64,000 nucleotides of DNA from Zhenpiania hominis (lineage in GTDB: Bacteria > Bacillota > Clostridia > Peptostreptococcales > Anaerovoracaceae), in contig NZ_JACRYT010000002.1 of NCBI RefSeq assembly GCF_014333425.1, positions 186,001 to 250,000 of the forward strand. The letters run 5' to 3'. Positions 16,767-24,978 of this stretch are shown here, piece after piece. Under the pieces are notes generated by a model. It saw only the letters and a program-made list of their open reading frames with translations, searched no databases and had not been told where the DNA came from. Position numbers and translations under genes: made by a program. The first letter of the stretch is position 1. Every line of letters begins with the position of its first letter.

Positions 16767-17891
16767 TCAAACCTGTAAATATGCCAGGTCCTCCACTCTC
16801 CTGCCCAAATCGGTTTTGCAGGTAGGAAGAATCTGTTCCAGGTTCATCCTTTTATCGTAAACCGACAAAGCCCCGCTGACTCCGAAGGCGTCCAGCGCGC
16901 GGCGGACATCCGGCTCCACATATCCGGCAACAGCTACCACCGGCACATGAAATTTCCGGGCATGCCGCACGACACCGGCAATCACTTTCCCGTCAAAGCT
17001 CTGCTGATCCAGCTTTCCCTCTCCGGTTATCACCAGATCACAGCTCTGCAGCATCTGATCAAAATTCACAACCTCCAGCAGCAGTTCGATTCCGGAAACC
17101 AGACTGCCGCCTAAAAACGCGCAAACCCCTGCCCCCATAGCTCCGGCCGCGCCGCTTCCGGGAATACGGCTTACATCCATCCCCAGTTCCCTTTTTATCA
17201 CTTCTGAAAAAGCTCGCAGATTCCGATCCAGCACCTGGATTTCTTCTGTATCCGCCCCCTTCTGCGGGCCGAAAATATACGCGGCGCCTTTTTCTCCGAA
17301 CATGGGATTTTCTATATCACACATTCCCTGAATTTCAACACCTGAAAGCATCTTTTCCGCCCCGCTGTTATCAATGGATACAACGTCTTCCAGCGAATCT
17401 CCCGAGGGGACAAAGCAGCTTCCGTCCTTTCGAAAAAAACGGGTTCCCAAGGCTGCCGCCATTCCGGCGCCCCCGTCGTTGGTGCAGCTTCCCCCCAGTC
17501 CCAGAATCACACCGCGGCAGCCGGACCGGACCGCATGAGCGATCAACTGTCCCACCCCGTAAGTCGAGGCTTTTCCGGGATCACGCTTTCCACAGGCCAG
17601 AGGCAGTCCGGCAGCCGCCGCCATTTCCACGACTGCCGTATCGCCTTTCACAACTCCGTAAAAGCTTTCAATCTCTTCTCCAAATGGGCCCTGTACCCTC
17701 ACATTTCTTTTTTCTCCGCCAATAGCGCGGACGAAACAATCCACCGTTCCCTCGCCTCCATCCGCGATGGGAATTCCGCAGATCTGACAGTGAGGAAAAA
17801 GGTTCCGCACCTTTTCCGAAATCACATCGCAGACCTCAACCGAGGACATGGTTCCTTTAAAAGAATCTGGTACAATCACGCACTTTTTCAT
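16767..17891 (-). CDS. glxK: Glycerate kinase (GlxK/GarK family)
   Basis: ATP-dependent glycerate kinase of 374 residues, forming 2- or 3-phosphoglycerate from D-glycerate. The N-terminal VIVPDSFKGTMSS, the PIADGGEGTVD motif, the GLGGSCTNDGGAGMA region and a late VITGEGKLDQQS motif are characteristic. It is last in the presumed operon C69 peptidase - NhaC - glycerate kinase, opposite a CdaR regulator. CdaR proteins in E. coli control glycerate and sugar-diacid genes including a glycerate kinase, so glycerate is likely the inducer or substrate of the whole locus. Confidence 0.93.
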   Translation of the reverse strand: MKKCVIVPDSFKGTMSSVEVCDVISEKVRNLFPHCQICGIPIADGGEGTVDCFVRAIGGEKRNVRVQGPFGEEIESFYGVVKGDTAVVEMAAAAGLPLACGKRDPGKASTYGVGQLIAHAVRSGCRGVILGLGGSCTNDGGAGMAAALGTRFFRKDGSCFVPSGDSLEDVVSIDNSGAEKMLSGVEIQGMCDIENPMFGEKGAAYIFGPQKGADTEEIQVLDRNLRAFSEVIKRELGMDVSRIPGSGAAGAMGAGVCAFLGGSLVSGIELLLEVVNFDQMLQSCDLVITGEGKLDQQSFDGKVIAGVVRHARKFHVPVVAVAGYVEPDVRRALDAFGVSGALSVYDKRMNLEQILPTCKTDLGRRVEDLAYLQV

Positions 17892-17924
17892 AGTTCCCCT
17901 TCACCTTGCCTTATTGATTGCCTG

Positions 17925-19304
17925 TTAAATAACCATTCCGAAAATCAGGTAGAGTATCGCGCTGAGCGCAACCGGTATAATGGTAAGCGGGATGGCGGTC
18001 TTCGCGTAATCCGTATTCTGAATCTGCGTTCCGGCCGAAATCAGCGTAACGGCATCCGCGTAAAAACAGGTGTGGCTGGCGAAAACCGTTCCCGATATAA
18101 TCGCCGCGCCTACGAGATATACATTAGCGTCCACCGCAACCGCCAGCGGCAGAATAATCGGCGCGACAATAGCGATGATTCCCCAGAAGCTTCCGCAGGC
18201 AAACGCAAGGAAGGCAACCAGCAGAAACGCGATAACCGGCAGCAGTCCAGGACTAAGCAAAGGCTCTACCTTGTCGATAATATATGGAGTCAGTCCCAAT
18301 TCTTCATTGGCTTTCCCCAGAATAAAGGAGGTCAGCACCAGACCGGTCACAAAACTCATACTGGTAAACCCCTTAAAAGATATATCACAAAATTCGGCTA
18401 CTGTCATGAGTTTTTGCGGAATAAACATTACCGCGCATACGATAATCGTGACAACGCCGCCCATTAGAATGTCGCCGTCTGTTACAATGGTGGCAATGAC
18501 AAAGACTACCATAGGAACAATAAAGTTAACTGCCCTCGCTTTAGACGGATCCATCTCTTCCTTGACTTCTTCCATCGTGCCTTTTTCCAGCTGTTCATAA
18601 TAGCTTGGCGGAAAAACCTGCCCCTGCGCCGCGCGCTGTTCTGCCTTTCTCATCGGTCCGAACAACGGGATTATTTTCAGCGCGAACAGCGGTGCCAGAA
18701 TCACTGCCAACCAGGCGTAAAACATATAGGGAATGGACTGAATATACGCGCCCAGGCTCGTTCCGTCGCTTCCCATAATCTCCAGGGATTCATACTGTCC
18801 GGACATAAATACGGCCCAGGATGAAATAGGAATCAGCACACACACGGCAGCTCCGGTACTATTGATTAAATATGCCAGGAATTCCCGTGAAACCTTGAAC
18901 TTATCCGTTACATTCCGCATAGCCACGCTGACGCCCAGATTATTCAAATAATCGTCAATAAAAATCAAAATTCCTAATATCCATGTGGAAATCAGCGCCA
19001 CGCCTCTGGTTTTCGCGAATTTAGTACCCAACTGCGACAGTCCCTGCGCGCCTCCGGATTTTTCCAGCAGCATGATGATCACGCCGAACACCCCGAATAC
19101 GAGAATATACCAGGCGGATTCTCCGAAAACCTCCTGAGCCGCGGCGACCCATTCAGACAAGAAATTCTGTTTTTCCAGAATGACAAACCCTACCAGAGAA
19201 CCTACAATCAAGCACTCCAGGGTCCGTTTTGTAATCAGCGCCGATACAATTACAACCACTACCGGCAACAGACTGATTATCCCGTAAGTATTACTGGCAT
19301 CCAT
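17925..19304 (-). CDS. NhaC family Na+/H+ antiporter-like transporter
   Basis: A 459-residue polytopic membrane protein of the NhaC family with about 11-12 hydrophobic segments. DDYLNNLGVSVAMRN is the conserved charged membrane motif, and a later GSFWGIIAIVAPIILPLA stretch is typical. NhaC members exchange Na+ and H+, and some relatives exchange organic solutes, so transport of a carboxylate linked to glycerate use is possible. It is flanked by a C69 peptidase and glycerate kinase in one direction. A strong AAGGAGGGG site precedes the start. Confidence 0.88.
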   Translation of the reverse strand: MDASNTYGIISLLPVVVVIVSALITKRTLECLIVGSLVGFVILEKQNFLSEWVAAAQEVFGESAWYILVFGVFGVIIMLLEKSGGAQGLSQLGTKFAKTRGVALISTWILGILIFIDDYLNNLGVSVAMRNVTDKFKVSREFLAYLINSTGAAVCVLIPISSWAVFMSGQYESLEIMGSDGTSLGAYIQSIPYMFYAWLAVILAPLFALKIIPLFGPMRKAEQRAAQGQVFPPSYYEQLEKGTMEEVKEEMDPSKARAVNFIVPMVVFVIATIVTDGDILMGGVVTIIVCAVMFIPQKLMTVAEFCDISFKGFTSMSFVTGLVLTSFILGKANEELGLTPYIIDKVEPLLSPGLLPVIAFLLVAFLAFACGSFWGIIAIVAPIILPLAVAVDANVYLVGAAIISGTVFASHTCFYADAVTLISAGTQIQNTDYAKTAIPLTIIPVALSAILYLIFGMVI

Positions 19305-19322
19305 TCTATTCTCCCCTCCTTC

Positions 19323-20723
19323 TTACTTAATCACGGCGCGGTCATACGGCATTCCGCATCCGTCTGAAACTTGTGTAAAATAAGAAAGCAGCATCCGATC
19401 CAGATCCGAAGTTTTCAGTGTACCCTTTATTTCCGCGATCAGAGCTCTCGCCGCCTGAAAACTCTCGGAAGCCGCTCTGGCGGAAAAATCCTTCAGCTCC
19501 TGCGGATCTCCGTTCCAGTTTCCCTCGATATACTCTGCTTCCTCCAGAAACCTGTTTTCCATACTGGAGAACGTCTCTTTCACCTTGGGCGCGAACTTCT
19601 CATAGTTCAGCGCTATGTACCGTTCCAGCTCAATAAAGGTCCACCACGGATCCTGTTCCCTATACAGAGCGTCCGCGTGCTGCAGATCTTCCGGGAGCCA
19701 TTTTACATTATAAAACGGACGGAATACGGAACAGCATGGAGGCGCCATACTCGACCAATAAGTAAACCGCAGTTCTTCCGGCGCGTCCTTGCGGATAACT
19801 GCCACACAGCTGGCCGCGGTTACACATCCGCTGACGCCTCCCGGATGGCTGCAGATACATGGGATTTTCGCCGCGGCGGGACTGAAAATCGTCTGTCCCA
19901 GCGCTTCTCCCTCATAATGGTCCCGCAGATTGTCCATCATCATCTTCGGAGTAAAAGGCTCTCTGCCATTCATCAGCCTGTCAAGCCGCGCGTAGCGGAC
20001 GAAGCCTTCCGATTCCCCGAACAGACAGTCGTCAATGGTCCATGCCTTCGCCGGATTAAAATCGTTTTCCTCTGTCTGCGGGGAAATCCAGCCTTTTTCC
20101 TTCGCTTCCCGCAGCGCTCCTTCGCTAATCCAGGTATAATCAGACTGGATGGAATAGCAGTTGGATAAATAGCCGGTCTTCTCGACTTTTTTAGCTGCCC
20201 AGCTTCTCTGATGGGATTCAAAGAGATAAACTTCCTCCCCATCCGCGATTACATAATTGCTGTTAAAGGGACGGATTCTGGTTTCCGGATCTCCTCCGGT
20301 ACCAAAAGTCTCCAGCAGCTGCCCGATGATTTCCACCGCTTTTTTCGCAGAATCGGATCTTTCCAGCGCCAGCCGCAGAATATCCATTCCGATCAGACCC
20401 CATCTGCGTTCCGGCGCTTCCCGCCCTGATACCTGTTCATTGCCGATCATAACCCCGTGCTCGTTGATTCCGTGTTCAAATCCGAAGAACACATGGGGCT
20501 TTGAGCCGATACACGCATAAGTGTGGGGGACCTGCGGAATTCGGATAAAGCTGCATTGAACTTCTTCCCCTTCCTCGTGATCCCGCGCTTCAAAGAAACA
20601 CAGAGGCTGCGCCTCGTTTATCAGCCGATCGCTGTTTTTTCCAAAAATAACACTTCCGTCTTTTGTCGCGGCGCCTGTCGCCGCCATGGTTGTGCAGGAT
20701 CTCGTTCCTGCGCTGTATAACAT
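19323..20723 (-). CDS. C69 family peptidase / secernin-like Ntn hydrolase
   Basis: A 466-residue N-terminal-nucleophile hydrolase of the peptidase C69 (dipeptidase A / secernin) group. The expected nucleophile is Cys10 in SAGTRSCTTM, followed by the family pattern DGSVIFGKNSDR, so a nine-residue propeptide would be removed on maturation. A later GSKPHVFFGFEHGINEHGV block and PPCCSVFRPFYN are also family-like. It is the first gene of the locus with NhaC and glycerate kinase. The physiological substrate is unknown; cleavage of a small amide or peptide that releases a compound handled by the other two genes is a reasonable guess only. Confidence 0.82.
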   Translation of the reverse strand: MLYSAGTRSCTTMAATGAATKDGSVIFGKNSDRLINEAQPLCFFEARDHEEGEEVQCSFIRIPQVPHTYACIGSKPHVFFGFEHGINEHGVMIGNEQVSGREAPERRWGLIGMDILRLALERSDSAKKAVEIIGQLLETFGTGGDPETRIRPFNSNYVIADGEEVYLFESHQRSWAAKKVEKTGYLSNCYSIQSDYTWISEGALREAKEKGWISPQTEENDFNPAKAWTIDDCLFGESEGFVRYARLDRLMNGREPFTPKMMMDNLRDHYEGEALGQTIFSPAAAKIPCICSHPGGVSGCVTAASCVAVIRKDAPEELRFTYWSSMAPPCCSVFRPFYNVKWLPEDLQHADALYREQDPWWTFIELERYIALNYEKFAPKVKETFSSMENRFLEEAEYIEGNWNGDPQELKDFSARAASESFQAARALIAEIKGTLKTSDLDRMLLSYFTQVSDGCGMPYDRAVIK

Positions 20724-20780
20724 GCGTCTGCCTCCTTTCCGGATTGTAAAATTTGTGTATTACTAGTATAATAGTTCCAT

Positions 20781-20840
20781 AGCCCGAAAGAAATGGGCTG
20801 TTCCCCAAAAATTTACACGTTTTTTTGTTACCTGTACTAA
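20781..20840 (+). promoter_or_regulatory. CdaR promoter and operator-like palindrome
   Basis: TTTACA (20812-20817), a 17-base spacer and TACTAA (20835-20840) precede the cdaR ATG. The inverted repeat AGCCC / GGGCT with a nine-base spacer (20781-20799) lies between the two divergent genes and could bind CdaR. Confidence 0.5.
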
Positions 20841-20855
20841 ATACGGAGGTGTTCC

Positions 20856-21926
20856 ATGTATCTGCAAAAAGATACCGCAGCCAAAATTATCGAAGAAATC
20901 AGCATGATTCTGGATTATGACCTGAATATCATGGATGAAAAAGGCGCTATTTTAGCCAGTACCGATCCGTCGCGGGTCGGAATGTTTCATGAAGGAGCCT
21001 GGCGCATTATCCGCTACCATCTGAAAGAGCTGTGCATTTATGAAGATGGGCAGTATCACGGATGCCGCAAAGGAATCAATCTGCCGGTATTTTTAAACGA
21101 TCAGATCATCGGTGTTATTGGAATTACCGGGGAGGTTGCGGAAGTAATGAAATACGCGAAGGTATTGAAAAAGATGACGGAAATTCTCGTCTTGGATCTT
21201 TTTTCTTACCACAAAAAAAGCCAGCAGGAACAAGCCCTCTTATTTTTTATCAACGAATGGGTGAATAAAGAACCTGCGGAACTCCTTCCTGCCTTTCGGG
21301 ATGAACTCCACAGCTATGGCTTTTCAGAGAACGCGCCCTTTGCGGTTGCCCTGGTCACGCCCGGACAGATTCTGCAGGACGCGGAGCCGCCTGTGCTTTC
21401 CAGCTGTCTCTGCTCTTGCAACGGAGATGTAGGAGTTGTCATCTGCAGCACCAGCCAGACAGAAAAATTGGCGGCTTTTTTAAAGACAGCTGCCCGAAAC
21501 GCGGGACAGGAAACATTTCTCGCCTCTGTAGGGAGCGTCCAACCCGATTATACCGGCGTGAAACGTTCTTACAATCAGGCGCGGAAACTTTTAACTGTGA
21601 AGCAGGGTGAGAGCGGTATTTTTTTCTATGACAACAGTACGGCGGAACTGATTTTCCACGATGTTCTGCCGGAATATAAAGAAGCGCTGATCCGCCAGCT
21701 GCTCCCCGGCTTTACAGAAGAGGAAATGGTAGAATTCGCGGATTTTATGAATGCCTATGTACAGAACAACGGTTCAATCGGCCAAATCGCAAAGCAACTC
21801 TTTGTCCACAAAAATACCGTCCAGTACAAAATCAATAAGATTCTCCGGCAAACCGGAAAAGATCCGCGCGTGATTCAGGATGTAATTCTTCTGAACATGG
21901 TCGCCGGTTGGATACGGCGGCCGTAG
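20856..21926 (+). CDS. cdaR: CdaR-type transcriptional regulator (sugar diacid/glycerate)
   Basis: A 356-residue regulator. Residues 1-130 form the sugar-diacid recognition (Diacid_rec) domain (KDTAAKIIEEISMILDYD, then GVIGITGEVAEVMKY). A GGDEF-like middle region follows. The C-terminal PucR/CdaR helix-turn-helix ends the protein (GQIAKQLFVHKNTVQYKINKI). It is divergent from the C69-NhaC-glycerate kinase genes. In E. coli CdaR activates glucarate, galactarate and glycerate genes in response to these acids, so control of the neighbouring glycerate kinase is expected. The site ACGGAGGTG supports the start. Confidence 0.9.
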   Translation: MYLQKDTAAKIIEEISMILDYDLNIMDEKGAILASTDPSRVGMFHEGAWRIIRYHLKELCIYEDGQYHGCRKGINLPVFLNDQIIGVIGITGEVAEVMKYAKVLKKMTEILVLDLFSYHKKSQQEQALLFFINEWVNKEPAELLPAFRDELHSYGFSENAPFAVALVTPGQILQDAEPPVLSSCLCSCNGDVGVVICSTSQTEKLAAFLKTAARNAGQETFLASVGSVQPDYTGVKRSYNQARKLLTVKQGESGIFFYDNSTAELIFHDVLPEYKEALIRQLLPGFTEEEMVEFADFMNAYVQNNGSIGQIAKQLFVHKNTVQYKINKILRQTGKDPRVIQDVILLNMVAGWIRRP

Positions 21927-21987
21927 GAAATGGGAACTGTACACATTCTCTAGGCTGCTCAAAGCTGCGATTCCACAAAAAGAAAAA

Positions 21988-22012
21988 AGCCATCATCGTA
22001 TCGATGATGGCT
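21988..22012 (-). terminator. Terminator of tRNA-Ala
   Basis: The stem AGCCATCATCG / CGATGATGGCT lies directly after the tRNA 3' end. On the minus strand it is followed by TTTTTTCTTTTT. Confidence 0.9.
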
Positions 22013-22015
22013 AAA

Positions 22016-22091
22016 TGGTGGAGAATAGGGGGATCGAACCCCTGACCTCATGATTGCGAACCATGCGCTCTCCCAGCTGAGCTAATTCCCC
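22016..22091 (-). tRNA. tRNA-Ala (anticodon CGC)
   Basis: A complete 76-base cloverleaf on the minus strand with encoded CCA. The acceptor arm is GGGGAAT / ATTCTCC, which contains the G3:U70 pair that marks alanine tRNAs. The D-arm contains TAGCTCAGCTGGGAGAGC and the T-arm GGTTCGATCC. The anticodon loop TTCGCAA gives anticodon CGC, reading GCG codons. Confidence 0.97.
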
Positions 22092-22439
22092 GCAATTTTT
22101 GTCAGCGAAAATATTATAGCACGTCTTTCTCCAAAATAAAAGCTTTTCTTTAAAAAAAAGTACTTCCTGCTCAAATTTTTCTGTGAGTCCTGTTTGGAAC
22201 CCTTCCTGCTTAGAAACAAATTTAAAAATTCCCATTTTGTTTATACAATTTTCAGCGTTCCCAGGGCTTTGCTCCGCCGATCAACCGGTAATCCGGATTT
22301 TTCCTCGAAATACAGCCCGGAAACGCTGAAAAAGATAGAAACAAATTCAAAAATTTACAATCTGTTTCTATCTTTCCAATTTTCTTTCGGCTTCCTGCCG
22401 ACATCCGCTCAAATGCCAGTCAGTTTCCCGTCAAATTAT
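22092..22439. other. Structured intergenic region with repeated hairpins
   Basis: About 350 bases without a gene. A tRNA promoter -10 (TATAAT on the minus strand) is near the right side of the tRNA. TAGAAACAAATTTAAAAATT (22211-22230) recurs with one change at 22336-22355. Between the copies TTTTCAGCGTT and AACGCTGAAAA (22249 to 22331) form the base of a long stem. Confidence 0.5.
22331..22375 (-). terminator. Strong terminator after the M23/SH3-type gene
   Basis: Perfect 13-base arms AAAGATAGAAACA / TGTTTCTATCTTT. On the minus strand the stem runs into TTTTT. It terminates the gene at 22440-23198. Confidence 0.75.
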
Positions 22440-23198
22440 CTATCGGGTTTTTTTCAGGTACCTGGAAGCTACCCATTTTTTTACACCAATCAGGGACCAG
22501 CCGTTCCGCCGCGCGTATACGGTAACCTTTAATTTGTCAGCCAGTTTTCCTACAACTTCCGATTTTACGCTATAAGATTTTCGTACATTCAGCCTGCTTC
22601 CCGGCGTATGAACGTAGCGGGTTTTCGGCTCCGGCTTTTTCTCAAATTTCAGCCCGCGGCTGTCTCTGATCCTTGTGAATCCACTGTCCACGAAGAAAAG
22701 CTTTTCCGGCTTTCGGTTGCTTCCGGTTGTGGTAAGCACGTAGGCTCCGTTGCTGTTGGCGCTCCAGCCGGAGCCTTTAAATTTTCCGGTTCCCCACGTC
22801 ATGTGAATGTGGTTGCCCGTAGCGCCTCCATCTGTTCCTTCGCGGAACATCTTTTCCTTTGCCCGAAAAACATCTCCCACTTTTAAATTCGCGATATCCG
22901 CGTCGCTCATATGGGTAACTCTCCCGGTCACATAGAAAATTCCAATGGGCGTAATCACTTTTTTACGCGTTTGAAGCCATATGGTATTTGGCTTTCCCGA
23001 ATCTCCCCTGCCGTAAATTTTTTTCACAACGACATCAGCCGGAGCGTACATATAATCTCTTCCGGTATCCGCTCCCGCCTCGTCGATAGGGTAATCCTTT
23101 TTATTTCCTGTACTGTATTTTCTATGGCTGTAAGATCCGTCGTAAGTCTGGCTGATGCCCATAACCTTAAACGGATAGATCAAATATTGCCATGCCAT
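22440..23198 (-). CDS. M23-like wall peptidase fold with C-terminal SH3 domain
   Basis: A 252-residue protein without an obvious signal peptide. The N-terminal two thirds resemble LytM/M23 metallopeptidases of phage-lysin type: an early SQTYDGSYSHRKYS segment, a DYMYAPADVVVKKIY beta region, and GNHIHMTWG with the HxH zinc pair. The C-terminal 70 residues (HTPGSRLNVRKSYSVKSEVV on) form a bacterial SH3b domain that would bind the cell wall. It may be a peptidoglycan hydrolase or a prophage-derived lysin. I did not locate the first zinc ligand with certainty. A strong terminator follows. Confidence 0.7.
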   Translation of the reverse strand: MAWQYLIYPFKVMGISQTYDGSYSHRKYSTGNKKDYPIDEAGADTGRDYMYAPADVVVKKIYGRGDSGKPNTIWLQTRKKVITPIGIFYVTGRVTHMSDADIANLKVGDVFRAKEKMFREGTDGGATGNHIHMTWGTGKFKGSGWSANSNGAYVLTTTGSNRKPEKLFFVDSGFTRIRDSRGLKFEKKPEPKTRYVHTPGSRLNVRKSYSVKSEVVGKLADKLKVTVYARRNGWSLIGVKKWVASRYLKKTR

Positions 23199-23284
23199 CT
23201 TTCATTCCCCTTCTGCCTCAGAGTCAAGACGGTTTTACCGTCTCAGGATCAGATTATGTATCCGGGGATAAAATGGTGCCTCTG

Positions 23285-23830
23285 TCAGATCTGATTATGA
23301 AAAATACAGTCCAGCAAAAAGATAACGGCTGTAATCGCGGCGACAATGGCGACATTCCGGTCTTTTCGTTTATCAATAATCTTACGGAAGAGCGGGTAGA
23401 AAATATACAGCATCACCATTCCGCCAATGCCAAAGCGAAAGCTGGGATTTGGCGCGATCCGGCCTTCAAAGTTCATCCAGAACCGATCGTAATCCCACAT
23501 CCAGTCTCCTGTCGTCCACTCCATAATATAACTGGCAATCAGCTCGATGGCCGTTGCAATCACCATAATTCCAATGAAAACAAGAACCGGGGTGATATTG
23601 ACTTTTCCGATCCGTATTTTCTTTTTCATAAACTTTCCGAGGCAAAGCAGCAGTACAATCGCGCCGACGCCATACACAATACAGTACGGCCCGATTAAAA
23701 CACCTCTGTCCGAGTACCCCCAGCGGTAAACGACTACCTCCAGGAACACTTCGTACATCCATCCGATAATAGAGGTGGCCAGAAAGAATAAAAACAGTTC
23801 CTCCACCTTCCGCAGCGTACTTTTTTCCAT
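23285..23830 (-). CDS. Putative ABC transporter permease family (CmpB-like) membrane protein
   Basis: A 181-residue membrane protein with about five hydrophobic segments. SIIGWMYEVFLE near residue 20, RGVLIGPYCIVYGVGA, and MEWTTGDWMWDYDRFWMNFEG match the family annotated as putative ABC transporter permease (ABC_trans_CmpB). No ATPase is encoded nearby and the real function is unknown. The start is at ATG 23830 after AAGGAGGAACTTAAT; an upstream in-frame start at 23911 lacks a site. Confidence 0.75.
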   Translation of the reverse strand: MEKSTLRKVEELFLFFLATSIIGWMYEVFLEVVVYRWGYSDRGVLIGPYCIVYGVGAIVLLLCLGKFMKKKIRIGKVNITPVLVFIGIMVIATAIELIASYIMEWTTGDWMWDYDRFWMNFEGRIAPNPSFRFGIGGMVMLYIFYPLFRKIIDKRKDRNVAIVAAITAVIFLLDCIFHNQI

Positions 23831-23965
23831 ATTAAGTTCCTCCTTATACTGAATACCTTTCTGTGCTTCCTGTTTAAGGTACGTTGATTGTATCTTAATT
23901 TCTGCCCGCACGCAAGAAGAATTTTGTTCCTTTCACAGCATGCGGCGACGCGTTCTCCCGCGTTC

Positions 23966-24916
23966 TTAAGTTCGTTTCAGGAAACGGTCGATTCCGTTTG
24001 CCATGCCCTTCGCCATCTTGTTCTGGTATCGGACGGAACGATTCATCTTTTTATCCTCTTTCGGGTTTGAAAGAAATCCCATCTCTACAATCGTTACCGG
24101 CACCTTGCTCCAGTTGATGCCGGACATGGTATCCGTATACATAACGCCTCTGTTTTTCGCGCCGGTCACTTCGCAGAATTCTGACAGAACCGCCCTGGAA
24201 AGACTGCGGCTTTTTTTCGAAATCTTTTTGCAGTATTTGTTTTCCGCGGTTGGAGAAATCGTCAGAGCGCCTTTTACTCCGCTGTCTGTCGATGAGTTGG
24301 CGTGAATCCGGATAAATACATCCGCTCCCGCTTTATTGGCAATTTTAGCACGCCGGGAGTTGCTGATATTCACATTATGCTTTGCGCGGATCAGTTTTAC
24401 TTTGTAGCCCCTGGAAACCAGCTCCTTTTTAAGCTTTTTCGCCATTTTCAGTGTCAGCTTATATTCTGGAATTCCGGTACTGGTTCCTGTTGCGCCGGAG
24501 GACACTTTTGCCTTTTTCTGCTTTGCTCCGGGACCGATAGGCTCCTTTGACGGATTTCCTTTTCTCTGGTGACCCGCGTCAATCGCTACTAAATATCCGT
24601 TATTCCGGGACAGCCGTCCGCTTCTGATATAGTACGTTTTTTTCGAATCGTATACTCTTGACCAGCCGGCTTTGGAGATTCCGGTCACCCGGACTTTTCT
24701 GCTCTTTTTCAGCTTTACCGCTTTCGGCGCTGAGGCTTTCGGTTCTTGAAACAGCCAGGCCGCGGATTTTGTATAACGGATTTGCTTTACCGTTTGAAAC
24801 TCAGGCATCCCGGCGGCCGCGTATACACGATGGACACAGAATGTCACGGCCAGGAGCATAATCACCGCGATAATCCCGGCAGTCGTTCTTGCTCTATGTA
24901 AATTCCTCACGTTCAT
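23966..24916 (-). CDS. Secreted N-acetylmuramoyl-L-alanine amidase with SH3-like domain
   Basis: A 316-residue zinc amidase. An N-terminal hydrophobic signal (IIAVIMLLAVTFCV) ends near VYAAA. Residues 40-105 resemble an SH3-type wall-binding segment. The Amidase_3 domain follows with AIDAGHQ (Zn His), IPEYKLTL (Glu), RIHANSS (Zn His) and VEMGFLSN (catalytic Glu). It should cut peptidoglycan outside the cell. The start is at ATG 24916, eight bases after GGAGG; a GTG two codons upstream is too close. Confidence 0.9.
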   Translation of the reverse strand: MNVRNLHRARTTAGIIAVIMLLAVTFCVHRVYAAAGMPEFQTVKQIRYTKSAAWLFQEPKASAPKAVKLKKSRKVRVTGISKAGWSRVYDSKKTYYIRSGRLSRNNGYLVAIDAGHQRKGNPSKEPIGPGAKQKKAKVSSGATGTSTGIPEYKLTLKMAKKLKKELVSRGYKVKLIRAKHNVNISNSRRAKIANKAGADVFIRIHANSSTDSGVKGALTISPTAENKYCKKISKKSRSLSRAVLSEFCEVTGAKNRGVMYTDTMSGINWSKVPVTIVEMGFLSNPKEDKKMNRSVRYQNKMAKGMANGIDRFLKRT

Positions 24917-24978
24917 TGGCACAGCCTCCTTTTTTCTATTCTGACATATTTGTAAAAAAATGTCAATCTTTTTTCTTC

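Noticed and set aside
16532..21983. Short similarity between 16532-16562 and 21940-21972 (TACACATT ... CAAAGCTGCG)
   Set aside because: The shared blocks are brief and the middle differs; not enough to call a repeat family.
22016..22091. Integration site of a mobile element at tRNA-Ala
   Set aside because: No integrase or duplicated tRNA end is adjacent; flanking genes are wall-related and regulatory.
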